Positions 31,646 through 39,253 of a stretch of 47,938 nt of DNA are shown one piece after another (the stretch's first letter is position 1; each line of letters starts with the position of its first letter). Made by a program: the position numbers and the translations under genes. Source of the stretch: Candidatus Lachnoclostridium stercoravium. Its GTDB lineage: Bacteria > Bacillota > Clostridia > Lachnospirales > Lachnospiraceae. The notes beneath the pieces are model-generated. The model did no database searches. It was not told the origin of the DNA and saw only the letters and a list, made by a program, of their open reading frames with translations. The stretch covers positions 1 to 47,938 of the forward strand of contig DWZA01000002.1 of the NCBI GenBank assembly GCA_019118365.1, read 5' to 3'.

Positions 31646-32598
31646 AACTGAACTACATCTTTGATCTCTGCCGCCGGCTCTACGGATTCCGCGTAAAGGA
31701 CAGGTCCTTCGCCTTCATAATCCGGCCAGTACTCATGGGCTACCTTCGCCCTCACCTTTACCCAGTTGCCATTTTCCAGGTTCCTGGCTTCCCTTGCCTT
31801 GCAGATAAAGCCAAGGAAGGTGATATCCGCCTCGCAGCAGGTCATGACCATTCTTCCCGGTACGAAATAGTTTTTGGGGAAGGACGGGGCTTTCATGACC
31901 ATGCCTGTAAATTCTACGGTGCGCCCCACGTAACGCTCCGGCTTATCCATGCAGTCGATATACCAGACTCCATAGTATTCCGGCGGGATCACGATCACAT
32001 CCTGTTTCATATCGTAAGGCAGATCTTCTTCTGTGATCTCCGGCTCCACTTCTCCTTCTGCAGTCTCAAAAACAATGTCCGCCTTCCGTCCCATGGCCTT
32101 TATGGTACGCCTGTAATTTCCAAGAGTCTCCTCCGGGATCCCGTCGCAGCGGTTCATGATCACAAGCTCTGTATTCCTGAGCATGGCTCCTAAAAGGGGC
32201 TTCATATTCTTTACATACAGGTCAAAGGTAGACCCGTCTATAATGGTGATCTGCTGGTAGACCGTCCAGTCGTCAGGAAGCTTCAGATCGTCCTGGTTCC
32301 ACATCCCGTTCCACTCCATGACCACTCTCTCCGGGTTGTAAAGGAGTTCCAGCTCGGTCATCTTTTCCGGAGTCAGCTGGGAGAAGTCGTCCACATAGAC
32401 TACCGCCGTCTTTGTGCGTTCCAGCATCTCCTTCTCATAATCCGTATCCCCTTCCTCGCAGACGATCAGAAGGGTCTTTCCCTCCACCTGGAAATAGTCC
32501 TGGTCCATGGTAAACTTCAGAAATTCCGTCTTTCCTGCTTCCAGAAATCCGTTGATCAGAAAAACGGGCATAATATCGTCTTCAATCATTGGTCCCAT
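31642..32598 (-). CDS. G3E (CobW/P47K) GTPase domain fused to a DUF1980-like C-terminal domain
   Basis: This is a protein of about 318 residues. The N-terminal P-loop GFLEAGKT (17-24) and IIDGSTFDLYVKNMKPLL / VIMNRCD (base-specificity region) mark a G3E GTPase. The usual GCxCC metal motif of COG0523 proteins is absent (LLIVCEEGDTDYE occupies that area). The C-terminal third (RYVGRTVEFTGMV, RMVMTCCEADITFLGFIC, NGNWVKVRAKV) resembles the DUF1980/TIGR03943 (YcgQ) domain, otherwise found as a partner of YcgR-type permeases linked to zinc. It starts 3 nt after the His-rich G3E gene. It is probably involved in zinc homeostasis. The stop codon is inside a MITE end. Confidence 0.85.
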   Translation of the reverse strand: MGPMIEDDIMPVFLINGFLEAGKTEFLKFTMDQDYFQVEGKTLLIVCEEGDTDYEKEMLERTKTAVVYVDDFSQLTPEKMTELELLYNPERVVMEWNGMWNQDDLKLPDDWTVYQQITIIDGSTFDLYVKNMKPLLGAMLRNTELVIMNRCDGIPEETLGNYRRTIKAMGRKADIVFETAEGEVEPEITEEDLPYDMKQDVIVIPPEYYGVWYIDCMDKPERYVGRTVEFTGMVMKAPSFPKNYFVPGRMVMTCCEADITFLGFICKAREARNLENGNWVKVRAKVAHEYWPDYEGEGPVLYAESVEPAAEIKDVVQF

Positions 32599-32601
32599 AA
32601 A

Positions 32602-33801
32602 CTAACCTCTGTTAAATACTTTCTTTAATTCCTCTTCCTTTAAGCCTGCGCCGATCACGCACACCTTTCCGGTATACTCCGGCTTGCCGGTACGGATCTC
32701 GTACTCTTCCGGAACCAGGTCGAAATAATACCACTCGCCTTCTTTTTCTCCCGGAACCATTCCCTTTGCTCTTAAAACGTCTCCAAATTCCGCGCCGTAA
32801 GCCAGTTCCTTTAAGATCGTCTCCAGCTGGTCTTTTGACAGAGCCTCTACGTTCTCCATGCCCCAGCTGGTAAATACGTCGTCGGCATGATGATGGCCTT
32901 CATGTCCGTGATCGTGATCGTGATGGTGGTCGTGACCGCAGCCGCATGCTTCGCCGTGTTCATGATGGTGCTCATGATCGTGATGATCGTGGTCGTGGTG
33001 ATCGTGGTCATGGTGATCGTGGTCATGGTGATCCTCATAGCCGTCATGATCCTCTCCGTGATGGTGATGGTCGTGGTCATGGTCGTGATCGTGGTGGTCA
33101 TGGCCGCAGCCGCACTCCCCGTCATGGTCGTGATGGTGATGATGCTCGTGCTCATGAGCCTCATAAGCCTTGATCGCTTCCGCCATCAGCTCTTCTTCCA
33201 TAGTATCCGGTTTCTCGATGATCTCCAGAAGCTGGCTGCCGCTTAGCTGTGCGACCGGCGTCGTCACGATCGCGCACTTATCGTTCTGCTCCCTTAAAAG
33301 GGATACTGCGGCCCTTACCTTTTCCGCCGGAGCGATATCTGTTCTCGTAAGGACGATGGTCCCTGCATAGGCGATCTGGTTGTTGAAAAATTCGCCGAAG
33401 TTTTTCATATACATCCTGCACTTTGACGCATCCACGATGGTCACCGCGCTGTTTAAGACAACGTCCAGATTGGCGGCTACGTCCTTTACCGCTTTCATAA
33501 CGTCGGAGAGCTTTCCGACTCCGGACGGCTCGATGATCACACGGTCCGGCTTAAACTTTGTCAGCACCTCTTCCAGGGACTTTCCAAAATCTCCTACTAA
33601 AGAGCAGCAGATACAGCCGGAATTCATCTCCCGGATCTCGATCCCGGAGTCCTTTAAGAAGCCGCCGTCGATGCCGATCTCGCCAAATTCGTTCTCGATC
33701 AGCACTACCTGCTCCCCTGAGATCGCTTCTTCCAGAAGCTTTTTAATAAACGTGGTCTTTCCGGCTCCTAAGAATCCGGAAATAATATCTATCTTTGTCA
33801 T
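32602..33801 (-). CDS. G3E (CobW/COG0523) GTPase, zinc-chaperone type with long His-rich segment
   Basis: This is a metallochaperone GTPase of about 399 residues. It has Walker A GFLGAGKT (9-16), the metal motif C63-I-C65-C66, and VLTRTDIA for guanine. Between the GTPase and CobW_C domains (about residues 210-305) there is an extreme His/Asp-rich insert, mostly HDH and HHDHDH units, with two CGCGHDHH motifs and over 50 histidines. This strongly suggests zinc (or another divalent metal) binding and storage. ATG 33801 is chosen for its ribosome site AAGGAGGG. It has its own promoter and leads a two-gene operon with the G3E-DUF1980 fusion. ZnuACB-like genes nearby fit a zinc role. Confidence 0.93.
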   Translation of the reverse strand: MTKIDIISGFLGAGKTTFIKKLLEEAISGEQVVLIENEFGEIGIDGGFLKDSGIEIREMNSGCICCSLVGDFGKSLEEVLTKFKPDRVIIEPSGVGKLSDVMKAVKDVAANLDVVLNSAVTIVDASKCRMYMKNFGEFFNNQIAYAGTIVLTRTDIAPAEKVRAAVSLLREQNDKCAIVTTPVAQLSGSQLLEIIEKPDTMEEELMAEAIKAYEAHEHEHHHHHDHDGECGCGHDHHDHDHDHDHHHHGEDHDGYEDHHDHDHHDHDHHDHDHHDHEHHHEHGEACGCGHDHHHDHDHGHEGHHHADDVFTSWGMENVEALSKDQLETILKELAYGAEFGDVLRAKGMVPGEKEGEWYYFDLVPEEYEIRTGKPEYTGKVCVIGAGLKEEELKKVFNRG

Positions 33802-33824
33802 GTTATTCCCTCCTTGCAACACTG

Positions 33825-33853
33825 ATACTAGCACAACCAGGAAGAAATTTCAA
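33825..33853 (-). promoter_or_regulatory. Promoter for the G3E GTPase operon
   Basis: On the minus strand TTGAAA (33853-33848) is followed by 17 nt and TAGTAT (33830-33825), with an extended TGC before the -10. It lies about 25 nt before ATG 33801. No clear Zur palindrome was recognised. Confidence 0.7.
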
Positions 33854-33881
33854 CCTTCTGAAACTTGTTGAGAAGTTTTAC

Positions 33882-33902
33882 ATATCAGTTCAGCCGTGCG
33901 CC
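33882..33902. mobile_element. MITE family B terminal fragment
   Basis: CAGTTCAGCCGTGCGCC (33886-33902) is identical to the left end of the family B element, preceded by ATAT in place of GTAA. The rest of the element is missing. It lies 1 nt after the ktrA stop codon reading leftward. Confidence 0.65.
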
Positions 33903-33903
33903 T

Positions 33904-34554
33904 TTACAGCTGCTTTAATATCTTTTCTGTGTCTTCTTTCCTTCCAAGGATCATCAGGTGGTCGTCTTTCTTGATCTTATACTCGGAAGCAGAGATCATT
34001 TCCACCTTCTCTCCCCTCTTTACCCCCAGGATATTGATATGGTATTTATTTCTGATATCCAGTTCTTTTAAGCTCTTTCCCAGCCAGCCCTGCGGCGGGG
34101 CGATCTCATAGATGGAATAATCCTCTGACAGTTCGATATAGTCGTAAACGTGGTTGGCTGAAAAACGCATGGCCAGCTTCTCCGCTTCGTCCCTTTCCGG
34201 GTAAATGACCTCGTCCGCTCCGTTCCGCAGAAGGAATTTTGCCTGGATGTCTCTGGTAGCTTTGCTGATCACATATTTGCCGCCCATCTCCTTTATCTGG
34301 CTGGTGACCTCCAGACTGCTCTGGAAATTCGTCCCGATGCACACAAAGCACAGGTCGAAATTGGCGATCCCAAGGCTCTTTAATACTTCCGGCTTCGTGC
34401 AGTCGCCAATCTTGGCGCTGACCACATAAGGGAGCATCTCCTCCAGATTTTCCTCATGGTCGTCAACGATCATGATCTGATGCCCCAGCCTGGACATATT
34501 CATGCACAAATGTCTTCCAAAACGTCCCATTCCAATGATCAAAACCGATTTCAT
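33904..34554 (-). CDS. ktrA: Potassium uptake regulatory subunit KtrA/TrkA
   Basis: This is a cytosolic RCK protein of about 216 residues that gates the KtrB channel. The N-terminal Rossmann fold has GMGRFG (8-13), the acidic strand end VDDHEE, and DCFVCIGTNFQSSLEV-like segments for nucleotide (ATP/NAD) binding. The C-terminal RCK_C domain (YEIAPPQGWLGKSLKELDIRNKYHINILGVKRG) is complete. It follows ktrB by 24 nt and the two form the transporter unit. It is the last gene of the long leftward run that begins with metF. Confidence 0.94.
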   Translation of the reverse strand: MKSVLIIGMGRFGRHLCMNMSRLGHQIMIVDDHEENLEEMLPYVVSAKIGDCTKPEVLKSLGIANFDLCFVCIGTNFQSSLEVTSQIKEMGGKYVISKATRDIQAKFLLRNGADEVIYPERDEAEKLAMRFSANHVYDYIELSEDYSIYEIAPPQGWLGKSLKELDIRNKYHINILGVKRGEKVEMISASEYKIKKDDHLMILGRKEDTEKILKQL

Positions 34555-34578
34555 ATTTTTCTCCTCATCTTTCTGTCA

Positions 34579-35961
34579 TCATCCGACCGCGATATGGCCT
34601 ACCGGCAGCTTCACCGGCGGCGTGTTCTTGTTCTGTGTAAACGCCAGGGCGAAGGAAAGGCTTCCGATCCGCCCGCAGTACATGAGAAGGATCATAACGA
34701 CCCTTGAAAAATCCGTCAGTTCCCTGGTGATCCCTGTGGACATCCCCACAGTGCCCATAGCGGAAAACGTCTCAAAGAGCACGTCTGACATGACCAGTTC
34801 CGGCTGGGCTGCCATGACCGCCAGAGAGGCGGCGACGATCAGAAACAGGTTCAGGCTGAAAATAGCGCTTCCTCTTTTGATCGCGTCGTCTTCCAGCCTC
34901 CTGCCGAATACGTTTACCCCATCGGTCCCTCTTATGCTGGAAATAACGCCGAACAGCATGATCACAATAGCTGTTGTTTTTATGCCTCCAGCGGTAGAGC
35001 CTGGGCTTCCGCCGATAAACATGAGCACGATCGTAAGAAATATACTGCTGTCCTGCATGGCCGCCGTATCCACGGTGTTGAACCCGGCTGTCCTGGCTGT
35101 AACGGAAGCAAACAGCGACGTAAGGATCCTTGCCTTTCCGTCCATATCCGCCAGCAGATGATCCTTTTCACAGAGATAAAAGAGGATCGCTCCGCCGAAG
35201 ATCAATATAGCCGTGGTGATCAGCACGATCTTTGTGTGCAGGGCGTATCTCTTCCAGTTAAGACGGTTTCTCTCAATATCGTCCCAGACGATAAATCCGA
35301 TACCGCCGATGATGATCAGCAGCATGATCACCGCGTTTACTACCACGTCGTCATAATAGGATACAAGGGAAGAATAAGCTCCCTTATGGCCCATCAGGTC
35401 AAAGCCTGCGTTGCAGAAGGCGGAAACAGCATGGAAGACCCCATAGTAGATCCCCTTTAAAAATCCGTATTCCGGAATAAACCGGAGAGCCAGGATCAAG
35501 GCTCCGATCCCTTCAAAAATACAGGTTCCGATAATGATCTTTTTGGCCAGACGCACTACGCCGCCGATCTGAAGGGCGTTAACGCTCTCCTGGATCAGGC
35601 CTCTTTCCTTCAGTCCGATCCGCCTTCTTAACAGGATGGACAAAAACACTCCTACTGTGATAAATCCCAGACCGCCGATCTGGATCAGAGTAATGATCAC
35701 CAGCTGCCCGAACAGCGTCCACTGGCTCCAGGTGTCGTACACCACAAGGCCTGTTACGCAGGAAGCGCTGGTGGCTGTAAAAAGGCATTCTAAAAAGCCG
35801 GCGCACTGGCCGTCCCGGCTGGCGGCCGGAAGCATGAGCAGCAGCGTGCCTGCCATGATCACGCAGAAAAAGCCGTATGCGATAAACTGGGTCTGAGATA
35901 TTCCCTTTTTCCAGCTCTTTTTCTCCCTTTTCAATATTTCTTCCATATCACCGCTTTTCAT
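34579..35961 (-). CDS. ktrB: Potassium channel-type transporter KtrB/TrkH
   Basis: This is a polytopic membrane protein of about 460 residues, the K+ (possibly Na+-coupled) translocating subunit. It has the four-fold membrane-pore-membrane layout; selectivity-type loops are seen in TSASCVTGLVVYDT, SAFCNAGFDLMGHKGAY, SVTARTAGFNTVD and SAMGTVGMSTGITRE. The N-terminal cytoplasmic stretch is basic. The ATG at 35961 follows AAGGGA; ATG 35946 is a weaker alternative. It starts 2 nt after the znuB-like stop, so potassium and zinc genes share a transcript. Confidence 0.95.
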   Translation of the reverse strand: MKSGDMEEILKREKKSWKKGISQTQFIAYGFFCVIMAGTLLLMLPAASRDGQCAGFLECLFTATSASCVTGLVVYDTWSQWTLFGQLVIITLIQIGGLGFITVGVFLSILLRRRIGLKERGLIQESVNALQIGGVVRLAKKIIIGTCIFEGIGALILALRFIPEYGFLKGIYYGVFHAVSAFCNAGFDLMGHKGAYSSLVSYYDDVVVNAVIMLLIIIGGIGFIVWDDIERNRLNWKRYALHTKIVLITTAILIFGGAILFYLCEKDHLLADMDGKARILTSLFASVTARTAGFNTVDTAAMQDSSIFLTIVLMFIGGSPGSTAGGIKTTAIVIMLFGVISSIRGTDGVNVFGRRLEDDAIKRGSAIFSLNLFLIVAASLAVMAAQPELVMSDVLFETFSAMGTVGMSTGITRELTDFSRVVMILLMYCGRIGSLSFALAFTQNKNTPPVKLPVGHIAVG

Positions 35962-35963
35962 CG

Positions 35964-36812
35964 TTATTCCCTTTCTTCCCGTCTCCTTTTTGTCCGTTCC
36001 CGTCCTTTTGCCGTCTGGATCCCCATGCAGATCAGAAAGGCCGCAAGATCTGCCAGCACTACGCTTGCTCCGGCCGGAGTGGAATATTCATAGGAGATCA
36101 CCATTCCTATGCAGAAGCAGATGACCGCCATGATCCCGGAGGCTGTCACAACTCCCAGAAAGCTTTTCCAGATCCTCATGGAAGTGAGGGCCGGGAAAAT
36201 GATCAGGCTGGAGATCAGCATGGCTCCCATCATCCGCATCCCCAATACGATCGTCACCGCCGTAAGGACGGCCAGCAGGCCGTCGTACAGTCCTGCGTTC
36301 ACGCCTGTAGCCCTGGCGAAGCTTTCATCAAAAGTAACCGCAAACACTTTATGATAAAACAGCACGAACAGGCAGAGCACCACAATAGATAGGACCATTG
36401 CAAGGATCACATCCTCCCGGCTCATAGCCAGGATGCTGCCGAACATATAGCTGTTTACATCCGTAGTCATCCCTGTAGTAAGGGACGTTACCGTAATGCC
36501 GAAGGCGAGGGCGCTGGCGGAGATCACCGCAATGGCCGCGTCGCTTTTTATCTTTGCGTTTTCCCGGATCCGAAGGAGCAGGAAAGCCGCCGCCACTACC
36601 ACCGGAATGGAAAACTGCAGAGGCGACCAGCCTACCGCCACCGCTACAGACAGCGCGCCGAAAGACACATGGGAGAGGCCGTCTCCGATCATAGAATACC
36701 GCTTCAGCACCAGGCTGACTCCCAGGAGGGCGGCGCAGAGGGAGATAAATATCCCGCCTGCCAGGGCCCTTAAAAGGAACGGATAAGAAATCATTTCCAA
36801 AAACAGGCTCAT
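35964..36812 (-). CDS. znuB: Metal ABC transporter permease, ZnuB/AdcB type
   Basis: This is a membrane protein of about 282 residues of the ABC-3 metal-permease family with eight or nine helices. Family features include SLVLKRYSMIGDGLSHVSFGALSVAVAVGW near the N-terminus and GMRMMGAMLISSLIIFPALTSMRI in the second half. It overlaps the ATPase gene by 4 bp (ATGA), showing translational coupling. The partner proteins znuC and znuA lie upstream. The His-rich loop in the binding protein favours zinc over manganese. Confidence 0.93.
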   Translation of the reverse strand: MSLFLEMISYPFLLRALAGGIFISLCAALLGVSLVLKRYSMIGDGLSHVSFGALSVAVAVGWSPLQFSIPVVVAAAFLLLRIRENAKIKSDAAIAVISASALAFGITVTSLTTGMTTDVNSYMFGSILAMSREDVILAMVLSIVVLCLFVLFYHKVFAVTFDESFARATGVNAGLYDGLLAVLTAVTIVLGMRMMGAMLISSLIIFPALTSMRIWKSFLGVVTASGIMAVICFCIGMVISYEYSTPAGASVVLADLAAFLICMGIQTAKGRERTKRRREERE

Positions 36813-37519
36813 ACCTCTTCACCTCCCAAAAATCGTTTTCCTACCGGGCTTTTCCTGTAATCCTCTGCGCTCCCGTAAAACAGGACTCTCTGTTTTAAAT
36901 GAAGGATCTTACCCGCCTGGGAAACGATATTCTGCACGTCGTGGGTCACCATGAGGATGGCCACATGGCTGTCCCGGTTTAAATGGCGGATCAGCCGGTA
37001 GAAATCCTGGATCGCCGAAGGATCCAGCCCTGAGATCGGTTCGTCCAGGATCAGCAGCTTATCTGTGGCGCATAAAGCGCGGGCGATCAGGACTCTCTGC
37101 TGCTGGCCTCCGGAAAGGTCCCGGTAACACTCTTTTTTCAGATCCGTGATCCCCAGCTTTTCCATATTGGACAGGGCCTTTGTCTTCTCTTCCCTGGAAT
37201 AAAAGGGACGGAATCCCATACGGTTTAAATTTCCGGACAGAACCACCTCCCATACGGTGGCGGGAAAATCCTTCTGCGCCGCCGTCTGCTGGGGAAGATA
37301 GCCGATCCCTGTCTTTTTCAGTTCGTCCGACATCACGATCGAGCCGGACGTAGGCCTTAAAAGCCCTAAAAGCCCTTTCATCAGCGTGCTTTTCCCCGCT
37401 CCGTTCTCTCCTACGATGCACATGTAGTCTCCCGGATCCACCTCCATGGACACATCCACCACCGCATCGTAGTTTTCATAGCCAAAGCCTACATGACTGC
37501 ATGTTATAAGACTGCTCAT
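36809..37519 (-). CDS. znuC: Metal ABC transporter ATPase, ZnuC/AdcC type
   Basis: This is a cytoplasmic ATPase of about 236 residues. It has Walker A GENGAGKST, Q-loop IGYLPQQ, signature LSGGQQQRVLIARAL, Walker B LLILDEPISGLD and the switch His in VTHD. It overlaps znuA and znuB by 4 bp on each side, so the three are tightly coupled. Sequence features are those of the zinc/manganese branch. Confidence 0.95.
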   Translation of the reverse strand: MSSLITCSHVGFGYENYDAVVDVSMEVDPGDYMCIVGENGAGKSTLMKGLLGLLRPTSGSIVMSDELKKTGIGYLPQQTAAQKDFPATVWEVVLSGNLNRMGFRPFYSREEKTKALSNMEKLGITDLKKECYRDLSGGQQQRVLIARALCATDKLLILDEPISGLDPSAIQDFYRLIRHLNRDSHVAILMVTHDVQNIVSQAGKILHLKQRVLFYGSAEDYRKSPVGKRFLGGEEV

Positions 37520-38580
37520 TCATCTAATCCTTTTCTAAGGGTTTCCACATTTCCCTCCATAAGCTCCAGATAGGTCACGCCGGATTCAAACTCTCTCCTG
37601 GTCACATTGTGGCAGGAGTGGAGAAGAAGCGGCTGGGCTCCTGTCTCTTCTGAAATGATATCCGCTACCCGGTGACTGGACAGCTCCAGGTAATAGACCG
37701 CCGGAATGTGGTTTTCCTTGATCTTTTCAATCAGGTACGCGATCGTCCTGGCGCTTGGCTCCGTATCCGTGCTGCAGCCGGAAAAGGCCGCCCGGTAATT
37801 TAATCCGTATTCCTCTGCCAGATACCGGAAGGGGAATTTATCGGCCACGATGATCATATCCCTTTTTCTGTTATCCATAACCTCCCACATATCCTCATCC
37901 AGTTTTTTAAGTTTCTCCAGATACGCGGAAGCGTTGTTTTCATAAGTCTCTCTGCCGGCAGGATCTGCTTCTGCAAGGGCGTCCCGGATATGGCCGGTAA
38001 TGACCATGGCGTTCTCCGGCGACGTCCATATATGCTCGTCGTATTCGATCTCCTGTCCGTAGCCGTCGTCGTTTTCAATGTGTCCGGCCTCTTTTCCGTG
38101 GTCGTGGCCATGATCGTGGGAATCCTCTTCTTCCATGCCTTCCACATGCTCTTCTTCAAACAGCTCCACATAGTCCATCATCGTCACAACTTTCATAGAC
38201 GATGGATCGATAGCGTCCAGGACCTGGTCCACCCAGTGTTCCATGGCGCCGCCGTTGCAGATGAAAAGATCCGCATCCTGGATCAGCTTCATATCCGCCG
38301 GCGTAGGTTCAAAGGAATGGCTGTCCATCCCCGCGGGAACGACCATGGACAGGCTGATCCTGTCTCCCCCTACCTGGCGGATAAAGTCATAATAGGGAAA
38401 GATCGTCGTCACGACAGAAAGCCTGGAATCCTCTTCTAGGCCCTCCCCCTTTGTACCGACCGTTCCATTATCCGCTCCGTGTATCCTGGCCTGGCACCCG
38501 CTGAGGGCGGCTGTCAGAAAAATACAGGATAAAAGCAGTGGAAATATCCTGCGGATCCCCTTATCTTTTCCCGCCGTCAT
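37516..38580 (-). CDS. znuA: Zinc ABC transporter substrate-binding lipoprotein ZnuA/AdcA-like
   Basis: This is a cluster A-I metal-binding lipoprotein of about 354 residues. The lipobox is L26-S-G-C29. Metal-ligand regions are MDSHSFEPTPADMK, the acidic His-rich loop DSHDHGHDHGKEAGH, EYDEHIWTSPENAM and CSTDTEPSARTIAYLIEKI; the flexible His-rich loop is typical of zinc-specific members. It overlaps the phosphatase gene upstream and znuC downstream by 4 bp each. It captures zinc outside the membrane for ZnuBC. Confidence 0.94.
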   Translation of the reverse strand: MTAGKDKGIRRIFPLLLSCIFLTAALSGCQARIHGADNGTVGTKGEGLEEDSRLSVVTTIFPYYDFIRQVGGDRISLSMVVPAGMDSHSFEPTPADMKLIQDADLFICNGGAMEHWVDQVLDAIDPSSMKVVTMMDYVELFEEEHVEGMEEEDSHDHGHDHGKEAGHIENDDGYGQEIEYDEHIWTSPENAMVITGHIRDALAEADPAGRETYENNASAYLEKLKKLDEDMWEVMDNRKRDMIIVADKFPFRYLAEEYGLNYRAAFSGCSTDTEPSARTIAYLIEKIKENHIPAVYYLELSSHRVADIISEETGAQPLLLHSCHNVTRREFESGVTYLELMEGNVETLRKGLDE

Positions 38581-39239
38581 GCTTTCTCCTCAAATGCCTG
38601 GCAGATCTCTAAAGGCGATGAGATCAGGTACTTCGGATGGAATTCCTCCAGTTCTTCCCGCTTTCTAAATCCCCAGAGGACTCCCACAGTATCCACTCCG
38701 GCAGCCTTTCCAGTCCTCATATCCGTATTCGTATCCCCAAAATACAGGCATTCCTCCGGCTTTACCTGAAGCTTCTCCATGATCAGGAAAACTCCCGTCG
38801 GATCCGGCTTCTTAGGCACCTCCGGTTTCTGTCCCTCAATAAGGTCAAAATATCCTTTTCCAAAAATCCCTTCGATATTTTCCACAGCCATAGGATGGGG
38901 CTTGTTGGAAAATACTGCGGTGTTTACGTTCTTTTCCTTTAAAAATTTCAGAAGATCAGGGATCCCGTCGTAAGGCGCCACCTGATACATACAGTATTTT
39001 GCAAATTCTTCCATATAGATCGGCAGGGACTCCTCAAAATGGACAAGTTCCCTGTCTCCTGCCGCCAGGAGGGAACGTCTCATCTGCATCTTATATCCGT
39101 CCCCTACGCAATATTTCATCTGGTCTTCTGTCAGTTCCGGCAGGGAAAGGCGTTTTAACACCTGATTCGTAGTAAATGTGAGGGCATGGATCGTGTTCAA
39201 AAGCGTTCCGTCCAGGTCAAAAATACAACAACGATACAT
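38577..39239 (-). CDS. HAD-superfamily phosphatase, phosphoglycolate phosphatase-like
   Basis: This is a cytosolic hydrolase of about 220 residues. Motifs are FDLDGTLLNT (nucleophile and acid Asp), VFSNKP (motif II), PEVPKKPDP (motif III Lys) and YFGDTNTDMRTGKAAG (motif IV). The small helical cap is of the Gph/PgmB type. The substrate is unknown. It lies between metH (14 nt away) and znuA (4-bp overlap), so it is part of the same transcript; there is no obvious link to zinc or methionine. Confidence 0.92.
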   Translation of the reverse strand: MYRCCIFDLDGTLLNTIHALTFTTNQVLKRLSLPELTEDQMKYCVGDGYKMQMRRSLLAAGDRELVHFEESLPIYMEEFAKYCMYQVAPYDGIPDLLKFLKEKNVNTAVFSNKPHPMAVENIEGIFGKGYFDLIEGQKPEVPKKPDPTGVFLIMEKLQVKPEECLYFGDTNTDMRTGKAAGVDTVGVLWGFRKREELEEFHPKYLISSPLEICQAFEEKA

Positions 39240-39253
39240 TTTTCATCCTCCTG

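Noticed and set aside
32880-33165. Regular short repeats that could suggest a CRISPR array
   Set aside because: The repeats are trinucleotide/hexanucleotide codon repeats coding for His and Asp, with no unique spacers.
32847-33246. Repetitive frames rich in Met, Thr, Ile or Val on both strands
   Set aside because: They are other-frame readings of the His/Asp-rich codon repeats of the CobW-type gene and have no ribosome site.
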